Shown here: piece after piece, positions 1 through 6,526 of the stretch
How the letters are laid out: each line of letters opens with the position of its first letter
Numbering within the stretch: the first letter of the stretch is position 1
DNA from: Rhodospirillaceae bacterium
Lineage (GTDB): Bacteria > Pseudomonadota > Alphaproteobacteria > Rickettsiales > UBA3002
Assembly: GCA_947458525.1 (NCBI GenBank)
Contig: CANHAG010000007.1
Coordinates: 1-12,474 of the forward strand
Length of the DNA stretch: 12,474 nucleotides
Reading direction: 5' to 3'
The notes under the pieces: model-generated
What the model was told of the DNA's origin: nothing
The model's database searches: none
What the model saw: only the letters and a program-made list of their open reading frames with translations
Translations under genes and position numbers: made by a program

Positions 1-913
1 CGCGGATTTTCTGGTAGGCATCTTCTGCACTGGCAATCCCCCCCACCCCGATGAGCGGAATCTTGCCCTCGGTAAGGCGGTATATCTGTTTCAGCACTGC
101 TGTAGACCGCTCGAACAGCGGCTTACCGCTTAGTCCCCCCGCTTCTGATGCCAGCCGCGCATGGGCAATTTCCTCACGCGCAATGGTAGTGTTGCTGATG
201 ATAAGCCCGTCACACTTCATCGCCAGCGCAAGGCTTGCAATATCACGTAAGGTTTCCGTATCGTTATCGGGTGAGAGCTTGACAAAAATTGGCTTGCGCG
301 CTGCTCCCGTAAGGGTGAACTGGCTGCGCAGGGCATAGAGCGCCGTCATCAGCCGTTCAAGGGCGGTTGCAGCCTGAAGGTCGCGCAGCCCCGGCGTATT
401 GGGCGAGGAGATATTGACCGTGAGATAATCCACCAGCGGATACAGCGCCCGCGCCGCAGCAACATAATCAGCGGCGGCATCGGCGCTGTCTTTATTCTTA
501 CCGATATTGCCGCCTACCACACCGCCATCTTTGCGCATGGCAAGCCGCTGGGCAGCCACCTCCACCCCATCATTGTTAAACCCGAGCCGGTTGATGACCG
601 CTTCCTCCGGCACCAGACGGAACAGGCGCGGGCGCGGGTTGCCCGGCTGAGGACGGGGCGTCACCGTGCCAATTTCCACCCAGCCGAACCCGGCGCGTAA
701 CGCGCCCGCAAAAGCTTCGGCATTTTTATCAAACCCTGCCGCCAGCCCCAGAGGATTGGGCAGAGCAAGCCCGGCGAGATTCACATGAAGCCGCGCATCA
801 TGAAATGGTGAGCGCGGAGTCAGCCCAAGCCGTAACGCATGAATCCCCAGGCGATGCGCCCGCTCCGGCGGGAATGTAAATAACAGCGGCCTGAGGAGTG
901 AATAAAGTGCCAT
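1..913 (-). CDS. pyrD: Dihydroorotate dehydrogenase (quinone), class 2; C-terminus cut by window edge
   Basis: This enzyme oxidises dihydroorotate to orotate in de novo pyrimidine synthesis and passes electrons through FMN to membrane quinone. I read 304 residues from the ATG at 913. They start with a short helical region (about 1-40), typical of the membrane-bound class 2 enzymes. Then come GFDKN (60-64, substrate lysine), IGTVTPRPQPGNPRPR (81-96), NRLGFNN (108-114), NISSPNTPGLR (167-177, catalytic Ser170 by analogy with E. coli Ser175) and the FMN-phosphate loop GVGGI (289-293). Class 2 enzymes are usually about 335-360 residues, so roughly 40 residues lie beyond the left edge. No clear Shine-Dalgarno precedes the ATG. 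The gene starts 10 bases after the M23 gene stops, so translation may depend on the upstream gene. Family identity is clear; the link to the pilus genes is probably only positional. Confidence 0.96.
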   Translation of the reverse strand, partial: MALYSLLRPLLFTFPPERAHRLGIHALRLGLTPRSPFHDARLHVNLAGLALPNPLGLAAGFDKNAEAFAGALRAGFGWVEIGTVTPRPQPGNPRPRLFRLVPEEAVINRLGFNNDGVEVAAQRLAMRKDGGVVGGNIGKNKDSADAAADYVAAARALYPLVDYLTVNISSPNTPGLRDLQAATALERLMTALYALRSQFTLTGAARKPIFVKLSPDNDTETLRDIASLALAMKCDGLIISNTTIAREEIAHARLASEAGGLSGKPLFERSTAVLKQIYRLTEGKIPLIGVGGIASAEDAYQKIR

Positions 914-923
914 ACACAGCGCA

Positions 924-1805
924 CTAACGCACGCGGATGACTTGTGCAACCCTTGTGGTCGTCATCCCCGCAGGTGCGCGCACCACGGCGAGCGGATCAA
1001 GCCGCTGGCCGTTTTTCCTGATGCGGTAATCAAGATGCGGGCCGGTGGAGCGGCCAGTCGAGCCAAGACGCCCCACCATCTGCCCCTGCATTACGCGCTG
1101 ACCGGCGCGCACCGTGCTGGCACTTAAGTGACTATAGCGAGTCTCACTGCCGTCAGCATGTGCGATCAGCACATAATTCCCATACCCCCGGCCAGTGCCG
1201 GTTTTAGTCACAACACCTGCGGCGGTCGCCTGAATGGGCGTGCCGGGGGCGGCCGCAATATCGATCCCGCCATGGAAGGCCGGGCGACCATGAAACGGAT
1301 CTTTGCGCATGCCGTAGCCAGAGCTGATTTTCTGTTTCACTGTAGCCGCAATCGGCCAGATATGACCAGCGCGTGGGGCAGGCGACCTATTCCCATAGCT
1401 GCCGCGCAACGTTTCGCCGAAAACGGGGCTTTCCGCATCCCCCTCACCAAACAGATCCACGACCGCACTACCGCGGGTAATGCGCGGCACGTCTGTGGCC
1501 GCAGAGGCCGCCAGTTCCGGCGTGGCTGGCCGCGCCACGCGCGGCGCATCGCGGCGCATCACGCGGTCACGATCAATCCGGAAAAATCCGCTCTCAAGCG
1601 CTTTGCGATCGGAGCGCAGCACCTGAGGTGTGGCGCGCTTTGTCACGCTATTGGCCTGCGGCACGTTATTTCTCACCCCATCCAGAGGAAAAAACTGCAC
1701 ATCACCCGTCGCGCGGGTATTGGCATGGGCAGCCTGCACCAGTGCAAGCACCAGCAACGCCAGAAGAAATGCCGTCACGAGCGGATAATGTCGGTAACGA
1801 TACAC
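924..1805 (-). CDS. Secreted M23 (LytM-type) peptidase-family protein
   Basis: The 293-residue protein begins at a GTG (1803-1805) with AAGGAG 10 bases upstream. A hydrophobic stretch at 9-27 ending AHA looks like a cleavable signal peptide, so the protein should act in the periplasm or at the cell wall. Residues 29-150 form a low-complexity Arg/Ala/Pro-rich linker. The M23 fold covers about 151-278: SSGYGMRKDP (161-170), the zinc motif FHGGID (H178, D182), YSHLS (H226) and STGPHLDYRI (H257). In canonical LytM enzymes the last motif is HxH, and its second His binds zinc; here that position is Asp259. The other expected residues are intact, so the protein could be an active endopeptidase with altered metal binding, or a non-hydrolytic regulator like EnvC and NlpD. 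It is co-oriented with pyrD and divergent from the TPR-pilT-pilU unit. A role in opening peptidoglycan for pili is possible but only inferred from position. Confidence 0.9.
   Translation of the reverse strand: MYRYRHYPLVTAFLLALLVLALVQAAHANTRATGDVQFFPLDGVRNNVPQANSVTKRATPQVLRSDRKALESGFFRIDRDRVMRRDAPRVARPATPELAASAATDVPRITRGSAVVDLFGEGDAESPVFGETLRGSYGNRSPAPRAGHIWPIAATVKQKISSGYGMRKDPFHGRPAFHGGIDIAAAPGTPIQATAAGVVTKTGTGRGYGNYVLIAHADGSETRYSHLSASTVRAGQRVMQGQMVGRLGSTGRSTGPHLDYRIRKNGQRLDPLAVVRAPAGMTTTRVAQVIRVR
1541..1560. repeat. Two tandem copies of a 10-base unit
   Basis: GCGGCGCATC occurs twice in a row (1541-1550 and 1551-1560) inside the linker-coding part of the M23 gene. The unit is not a multiple of three, so the copies encode different residues (around VMRRDAPRV). 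Slippage here would frameshift the gene before its catalytic domain. Confidence 0.85.
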
Positions 1806-1828
1806 GGCAGACGCGCTCCTTACGATCA

Positions 1829-1860
1829 GGTTATACCCCAGCCATTGGCAGTAGTTGCAA
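1829..1860 (-). promoter_or_regulatory. Possible promoter for the M23-pyrD unit
   Basis: On the minus strand, TTGCAA (1855-1860) is followed by TATAAC (1830-1835), resembling sigma70 -35 and -10 boxes. The 19-base spacing is longer than the preferred 17. Transcription would start near 1823 and give a leader of about 18 bases, with the AAGGAG at 1816-1821 close to the 5' end. This is motif evidence only. Confidence 0.35.
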
Positions 1861-1961
1861 GGGACATGCCAGAATTCTGTCGCTTTTCAACCACATCTGG
1901 GCAGTGTTTCGGGTAAATTACCACCATATCTTGGGTTTTGCTTCGGCACATGCATGGTTTT

Positions 1962-1970
1962 TGTTACTAT
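1962..1970 (+). promoter_or_regulatory. Possible extended -10 promoter for the TPR-pilT-pilU unit
   Basis: TGTTACTAT (1962-1970) matches the extended -10 pattern TGnTAnnAT. The hexamer 17 bases upstream (1942-1947, TTCGGC) is a poor -35, which extended -10 promoters tolerate. The predicted start of transcription, near 1976-1977, lies inside the adjoining palindrome and leaves a leader of about 22 bases before the ATG at 1999. Confidence 0.35.
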
Positions 1971-1988
1971 CGTGACAATCACGTCACG
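1971..1988. promoter_or_regulatory. Palindrome CGTGAC-N6-GTCACG, candidate operator
   Basis: A perfect 6-base inverted repeat with a 6-base spacer (1971-1976 and 1983-1988) lies directly after the putative -10 and touches the Shine-Dalgarno GAGG (1988-1991). Nested within it is GTGA-CAA-TCAC (1972-1982). Its location over the predicted transcription start suggests repressor binding. A short RNA hairpin that hides the ribosome site is an alternative. The inverted repeat is seen directly; the function is inferred. Confidence 0.4.
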
Positions 1989-1998
1989 AGGCATGTTC

Positions 1999-3438
1999 AT
2001 GCAGCAATCTCATGGTTTTTCCCTTCGCTCATTACTGGTTAGTTCGGCTCTTGGCCTACTCATGGCGGGTACCGCCCCTGGCATTGCCCATGCGGCCTTC
2101 GACCCTGATGCGGGGCAGGAACCCATCTCCCTTAGCGCGCGCGGGGCACGCCAGCCCGCACCAATCTATTCGCTGGCCGAGGCCGGCAGCCCCTCTCCCA
2201 TAGCGCCTGCCGCTGCATCTGCACCACTTTATCCCGAGCGTGTAGCTGTGGTGGTGCCCGCCACTCCACCTGCACCACCAGCGAATGCGCAGGTATTGCC
2301 TGCCATACCCTCTGCCCCTGCTGTATCTAGCCCTGCTGCAAAGCCTGTAGTACCAGCACCCACGCCAACGGCGCAAGTAAGCGGGTCTGAGCCTTCAGCG
2401 CTTTCCGCAGGATATATTGCTCCTCCGCCTGCGCTTGCGGCCTTACCTGCAGCGCGTGAGAAGCCCCCGGCTGCGATGGCACCCCCCGCCCCGCCCGCGG
2501 CACAGAAAGCGCCAGTAGTAGCGCCCGCGCCTCAAACCGTGAAAAAAATCGTGCAAAAAGCAAGCGTTCCATTGGAAGTCTCCCCGCATGTGGTGGCGGC
2601 CGCGCCGGAACCTACCGGGTCTGTCACTGCCAGTCCTCCCGCATCACCTGCTCTTTCGCCAGAGGAACGCGCCATTCTCAGCCGCATTCCCGACACGCTT
2701 GAAAAACCGCCCGTGGGCCCCACCCGCCGAGCCTCGATTCAGCGCATGAGCCCGGAAGTGGCGGCCATGCTGCCAAAACTCGAGAAAGATGCGCATTATG
2801 AATCTACCGGCATTAAAATCAGCGTCAGCCGCCCTCGGCTGGATACACCCTATGAGCTCACCCGCGCCTATGACGCGCTGATGGTGGGCGATAGTGAGGG
2901 GGCGGTGGAAATTTATCAGTCGGTTCTTGCGATCGAGCCACGCAATCAGGACGCACTGTTTGGCCTTGCTGCCACCTACCAGCGCGCCGGAGAAACCGAT
3001 AAAGCGCGCCTGCTCTATGTCGAACTGCTCAAAATCAATCCGCAGCACCGCGAGGCACTGAATAATTTTCTGATGATCCTCAGTCAGGAAAATCCTCAGG
3101 CGGCACTGTATGAAATGCAGAAGCTGGCCCAGCGTAACCCGGATTTCAGCCCACTGATTGCTCAGATTGCCATGCTTTATGAGAAGCTGGGCGAGCACGC
3201 ACTCGCGCGCAGGGAGATGCTCAGAGCTATTCAGCTTTCCCCGGAAAATCTGGTCTATAAATATAACCTTGCGGTCATGCTTGACCGGCAGAACCAGTCG
3301 GCGGATGCGATTGCGCTCTACCAGCTTCTCATTGATGCCTCGCTGCGGGGCGAGGCGATTCCGGTGCCAATTGCCGGGATTCAGGAACGGATGACCTATC
3401 TGCAAACCGCATCGAGCGAAATAACGCGGGAAAGTTAA
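1999..3438 (+). CDS. Secreted Pro/Ala-rich TPR protein, probable T4P accessory factor
   Basis: I chose the ATG at 1999 because GAGG (1988-1991) stands 7 bases upstream and a clean signal peptide follows (about 1-32, ending GIAHA). The ATG at 1993 is too close to that site, and a TTG start at 1855 would bury the signal peptide. The product is 479 residues. Residues about 52-245 are a long Pro/Ala/Val-rich linker that could span the periplasm or peptidoglycan. Residues about 283-450 contain four to five TPR units, for example around 283-316, 317-350, 383-416 and 417-450, with the one at 351-382 degenerate. There is no lipobox, unlike the TPR pilotin PilF/PilW. A hydrophobic N-terminus followed by a linker and C-terminal TPRs recalls MshN of MSHA pilus loci. 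With pilT 55 bases downstream on the same strand, a role in pilus assembly or retraction is likely, but its exact partner cannot be read from sequence. Confidence 0.85.
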   Translation: MQQSHGFSLRSLLVSSALGLLMAGTAPGIAHAAFDPDAGQEPISLSARGARQPAPIYSLAEAGSPSPIAPAAASAPLYPERVAVVVPATPPAPPANAQVLPAIPSAPAVSSPAAKPVVPAPTPTAQVSGSEPSALSAGYIAPPPALAALPAAREKPPAAMAPPAPPAAQKAPVVAPAPQTVKKIVQKASVPLEVSPHVVAAAPEPTGSVTASPPASPALSPEERAILSRIPDTLEKPPVGPTRRASIQRMSPEVAAMLPKLEKDAHYESTGIKISVSRPRLDTPYELTRAYDALMVGDSEGAVEIYQSVLAIEPRNQDALFGLAATYQRAGETDKARLLYVELLKINPQHREALNNFLMILSQENPQAALYEMQKLAQRNPDFSPLIAQIAMLYEKLGEHALARREMLRAIQLSPENLVYKYNLAVMLDRQNQSADAIALYQLLIDASLRGEAIPVPIAGIQERMTYLQTASSEITRES

Positions 3439-3446
3439 CCTTAAAT

Positions 3447-3468
3447 TTACCCTTCTCCTGTAGGGTAA
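3447..3468. repeat. Inverted repeat TTACCCT-N8-AGGGTAA between TPR gene and pilT
   Basis: A perfect 7-base inverted repeat (3447-3453 and 3462-3468) with an 8-base loop sits in the 55-base gap after the TPR stop codon. No run of T follows (GGTATCTTC), so a standard intrinsic terminator is unlikely. It could be a weak attenuator, an mRNA-processing or stability hairpin, or an operator for a promoter just upstream of pilT. Confidence 0.5.
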
Positions 3469-3493
3469 GGTATCTTCACTGCTGCGAGGCCTC

Positions 3494-4621
3494 ATGGAAA
3501 TCACCGACCTGCTCGTCGCCACCCATAAAAACAAAGCGTCGGATCTGCATCTCTCAACAGGTAACCCGCCAATCATGCGGGTGAATGGTGATATTCTTCC
3601 GATCGAAATGCCCGCGCTCGAAGCCCAGCAGGCGAAGCAGATGATGTATGCCATCATGACCGAGCAGCAGCGCAGCGAGTATGAGCGGTCACTGGAGCTT
3701 GACTTCTCGATTGCCTTTGGCGACGGCATGCGTTTCCGCGTCAATGCCTACCACACGATTCACGGACCGGCGGCGGTGTTCCGCATGATCCCCAATAAAA
3801 TTCTTTCGCTTGAAGCACTGAGAGCACCTGAAATACTGCGCCGGCTGTGCCATCTTTCTAAAGGTCTGGTTCTGGTGACTGGTCCCACCGGGTCAGGGAA
3901 ATCCACCACACTGGCGGCGATGATTCACTACATCAACCACCATTTCCAGCGCCATATTCTCACCGTTGAAGACCCGGTGGAATTCGTCCATCAGTCGGCC
4001 AGATCTCTTATCAACCAGCGCGAGGTGGGCGCATCTACCCAGTCATTCGCCCGTGCGCTCAAAAGCGCCCTGCGCGAAGATCCGGACGTGATTCTGGTAG
4101 GCGAGCTGCGCGATCTGGAGACGGTTCAACTGGCACTCACTGCGGCGGAAACCGGGCACCTGGTGCTGGCAACGCTGCATACCAGTTCGGCACCCAAGAC
4201 CATTGATCGCATCATCGACGTATTCCCGGCGGAAGATAAGGAGATGGTGCGCGCCATGCTTTCCGTTTCGCTCGAAGCGGTGATTTCCCAGTGTCTGGTC
4301 AAGCGGGCGGATGGGACGGGGCGCGTCGCTGCCCATGAAATCATGATCAGCACCATGGCTATCCGCAACCTTATCCGTGAAAATAAAATACCCCAGATCA
4401 GTTCGATGGTTCAGATGGGCAGTAAACTCGGCATGATAACCATGCGCGATGCGCTGAATCAACTTTTTACAGATGGCGTTATCAGCGCAGATACATTGCG
4501 CGAATCGCTGGTTTCAGGCAGCGATGAAAGCGCAAGCTCGGGTGACGGTAAAAGTGATGCCGCCGCCGGTGGCAGCGGCACACGGCGTAAAGAAGGCTTT
4601 GGCCGGGAAAGTGCTTTCTGA
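3494..4621 (+). CDS. pilT: Twitching motility / pilus retraction ATPase PilT
   Basis: PilT is a cytoplasmic hexameric ATPase that docks on PilC and drives pilus disassembly. The 375-residue product starts at an ATG with GAGG 4 bases upstream. The N-terminal domain opens MEITDLLVATHKNKASDLHL. The core shows Walker A GPTGSGKST (130-138), the Asp box VEDPVEFVH (158-166), Walker B DPDVILVGELRD (196-207, Glu204), the His box (His222, His229) and AIRNLIRE (289-296). The last of these is a strong marker of PilT and is required for retraction in studied homologues. From about 341 to the end there is a Ser/Gly/Asp/Ala-rich tail of roughly 35 residues that the classic ~344-residue P. aeruginosa PilT lacks. 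The stop codon overlaps the start of pilU by one base (TGATG). The identity is very secure from direct motif reading. Confidence 0.97.
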   Translation: MEITDLLVATHKNKASDLHLSTGNPPIMRVNGDILPIEMPALEAQQAKQMMYAIMTEQQRSEYERSLELDFSIAFGDGMRFRVNAYHTIHGPAAVFRMIPNKILSLEALRAPEILRRLCHLSKGLVLVTGPTGSGKSTTLAAMIHYINHHFQRHILTVEDPVEFVHQSARSLINQREVGASTQSFARALKSALREDPDVILVGELRDLETVQLALTAAETGHLVLATLHTSSAPKTIDRIIDVFPAEDKEMVRAMLSVSLEAVISQCLVKRADGTGRVAAHEIMISTMAIRNLIRENKIPQISSMVQMGSKLGMITMRDALNQLFTDGVISADTLRESLVSGSDESASSGDGKSDAAAGGSGTRRKEGFGRESAF

Positions 4622-5778
4622 TGTCCATAGCAGAGCATATTGATCATTATCTGGCGCTGATGGTGGAACAGCGGGCGTCTGACCTTTATCTCACTCATGC
4701 CGCGCCGCCCAGCCTGCGCATTGCAGAACGTATCACCCCGCTTAGCGACACGTCACTGACGGATGAAGATATTCGCCGATTTACCGACCAGCTCCTGACA
4801 CCCACGCAGAAGGATGAATTTGAAAGTACGCTCGAACTTAACACCGCCATCAGCTGGAAGGACAGTGCCCGGTTCCGCATCAATGTCTTCCGGCAGCAGC
4901 TGCATGAAGGACTCGTGCTGCGCAGGATTCAGACCGATATTCCTACGGTAGAATCCCTCCACTTATCGCCACTTTATGCCGATCTCATCATGGCCAAACG
5001 CGGGCTGATACTCGTGGTGGGGCCCACAGGCTCGGGAAAAACCACCTCGCTTGCTGCCATGGTCGGGCACCGTAACCTGCATGGGGATGGGCATATCATC
5101 ACCATTGAAGACCCGATTGAGTATGTGCATGCCCACCAGCGCTGTATCATTACCCAGCGCGATGTGGGGATTGATACCTATTCCTTCGCGATTGCTCTTA
5201 AAAATGCCCTGCGCCAGCGACCGGATGTAGTGGTGATCGGTGAGATACGCGACCGGGAGGTGATGGAACATGCGCTTTATTTTGCAGAAACCGGGCATCT
5301 GTGTCTGGCCACTCTGCATGCCAATAACGCCTCACAGGCGATCGAGCGTATCACCAACTTCTTCCCGGAAGAGCGCCATCCGCAGATTCTGCTGAATCTC
5401 TCCTTGAACCTGCGCGCGATTCTCTCACAGCGCCTGATTACCAATCTGAAAAGCTCGCGTAGCCTGATTATGGAAATCATGCTTAATAACGGCCTCATCA
5501 AGCAGCTGATTGAAGAAGGAAAGATTCGCCAGATCCATGAGATGATCGAAAAAGGCGGTGGCGAAGGCATGATGACGTTCGACCAGTGTCTAATAAAGCT
5601 GGTGGCCGAGGGCGCGATCTCGGCAGAAATGGCGATTGCCGAATCCGACAATCCGGCCAATCTGCGACTGCAACTCAAACAGACTGCAGGCATTGTCGGC
5701 TCTTCCGCGAAGGTTGCGCTGCGCCAGTCAGGCGGGCAGATTAACGCACCAGTTTCGGGAAAGCCTTCCCCGTTCTAG
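4621..5778 (+). CDS. pilU: PilT-dependent retraction ATPase PilU
   Basis: PilU is a PilT paralogue that assists retraction under load. The 385-residue product is close to the length of P. aeruginosa PilU (about 382). It shows ASDLYLT (19-25), RINVFRQQLHEGLVLRRIQT (86-105, a PilU-like block), Walker A GPTGSGKTT (134-142), the Asp box IEDPIEYVH (162-170), QRDVGIDTYSF (179-189), Walker B PDVVVIGEIRD (201-211, Glu208) and FAETGHLCLATLHANN (221-236), which is characteristic of PilU. The AIRNLIRE block of PilT is replaced by NNGLIKQLIEEGKI (289-302). The C-terminal SDNPANLRLQLK (342-353) also matches PilU. The ATG shares one base with the pilT stop, so the two are translationally coupled. The stop lies 9 bases from the stop of the convergent ABC gene, with no visible terminator between them. 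Confidence 0.95.
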   Translation: MSIAEHIDHYLALMVEQRASDLYLTHAAPPSLRIAERITPLSDTSLTDEDIRRFTDQLLTPTQKDEFESTLELNTAISWKDSARFRINVFRQQLHEGLVLRRIQTDIPTVESLHLSPLYADLIMAKRGLILVVGPTGSGKTTSLAAMVGHRNLHGDGHIITIEDPIEYVHAHQRCIITQRDVGIDTYSFAIALKNALRQRPDVVVIGEIRDREVMEHALYFAETGHLCLATLHANNASQAIERITNFFPEERHPQILLNLSLNLRAILSQRLITNLKSSRSLIMEIMLNNGLIKQLIEEGKIRQIHEMIEKGGGEGMMTFDQCLIKLVAEGAISAEMAIAESDNPANLRLQLKQTAGIVGSSAKVALRQSGGQINAPVSGKPSPF

Positions 5779-5787
5779 CTGTTACAT

Positions 5788-6516
5788 CTAGGCGGCCTCA
5801 GGCAGCGATTGTATGGCCTTGAGGAAGGCGCGCTCAAGTGAAGCCTCGTGGTAGGTGGGTTTGAAATCTTTCGCCGTACCGATATAGCGCAACCGCGCAT
5901 CATGAATAATGCCGATGCGGTCGCAGATTTCATCAATATCGGCAAGAATATGGGAGCTGAAGAAAATGGTTTTTCCTCTGGCCTTCTGGCGCATCAATTC
6001 TTCTTTCAGGCAAATCCGCGCCTGCGGATCAAGCCCGCTCATCGGTTCATCCAGCAGCAGCAGCGGCTGATCAATCAGAAACGCGCCGGCAAGCCCGAGC
6101 TTCTGCCCCATACCCTTGGAATATGAACTAACGCGCCGCTTCAGCACGCCCGGATCAAGGTCAAGGGCTTTCGCCATGGCGCGGGCTTCTTCGGCCACGA
6201 ATCTGCGGCCATAATGCGCCAGCGTCAGGCGCAGATATTCCTCCCCCCGCAAGTGGCGTGAGGGACTGAATTTTTCCGGCAGGTACGAAAGCTTTGTGCG
6301 CGCCTCTACTGTGGTGGCAGGACATCCAAACACAGCAATACTGCCATGATCAGCGCGCGCCAGATCAAGCAGAATTTTCATCAGCGTGGTTTTACCCGCA
6401 CCGTTCAACCCGATCAGGCCAAAAATTTCACCCGGCACGAGCTGAAAGGAAACCTCCTCCAGCACCTTGCGGGTACCATAAGATTTTGTCAGACGATCAA
6501 TGACCAGTGGCTGCAT
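5788..6516 (-). CDS. ABC transporter ATP-binding subunit, permease not present in window
   Basis: This is a 242-residue cytoplasmic nucleotide-binding domain of the ABC-2 export type. Counting from the ATG at 6516, it has Walker A GLNGAGKTT (36-44), a Q-loop variant YLPEKF (79-84), signature YSKGMGQK (132-139), Walker B LLLLDEP (152-158, Glu157) and the H-loop His189. The signature departs from LSGGQ, as is common in this subfamily. I prefer the ATG at 6516 over the adjoining GTG at 6519 because AAGGA (6524-6528) is 7 bases away, and that site overlaps the stop codon of the PilP-like gene. The gene is last in the pilus assembly unit and no membrane partner follows; the next gene, pilU, is convergent. 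In Myxococcus the PilG/H/I ABC system is needed for pili, so a pilus-related role is conceivable. Chance inclusion of an unrelated exporter ATPase is equally possible. Confidence 0.92.
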   Translation of the reverse strand: MQPLVIDRLTKSYGTRKVLEEVSFQLVPGEIFGLIGLNGAGKTTLMKILLDLARADHGSIAVFGCPATTVEARTKLSYLPEKFSPSRHLRGEEYLRLTLAHYGRRFVAEEARAMAKALDLDPGVLKRRVSSYSKGMGQKLGLAGAFLIDQPLLLLDEPMSGLDPQARICLKEELMRQKARGKTIFFSSHILADIDEICDRIGIIHDARLRYIGTAKDFKPTYHEASLERAFLKAIQSLPEAA

Positions 6517-6526
6517 CACCCTATCC

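Noticed and set aside
1128..1916. 262-codon plus-strand frame antisense to the M23 gene
   Set aside because: The opposite strand has a signal peptide and a complete M23 fold. This frame is rich in Arg, His and Cys with no domain, as expected for an antisense shadow.
1972..1987. CRP/FNR-type binding site at the palindrome
   Set aside because: CRP sites are GTGA-N6-TCAC; here the outer half-sites are 8 bases apart and the inner pair only 3. The FNR half-site TTGAT is absent.
1855..1998. N-terminal extension of the TPR protein from a TTG at 1855
   Set aside because: It would place 48 residues ahead of a good signal peptide, has no ribosome site, and overlaps the divergent promoter region. The ATG at 1999 has GAGG at 7 bases.
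2644..3744. Long open frame (366 codons) on the minus strand across the TPR gene and the start of pilT
   Set aside because: It lies antisense to two genes with clear domains, spans their boundary, and its translation shows no recognisable domain. It fits a shadow of GC-biased codon use.
4043..4462. 139-codon minus-strand frame inside pilT
   Set aside because: It is antisense to the highly conserved Walker B and His-box region of pilT, whose coding constraint explains the open frame.
5779..5787. Bidirectional terminator between pilU and the ABC gene
   Set aside because: Only 9 bases separate the stop codons and I found no GC-rich stem followed by a T tract on either strand there.
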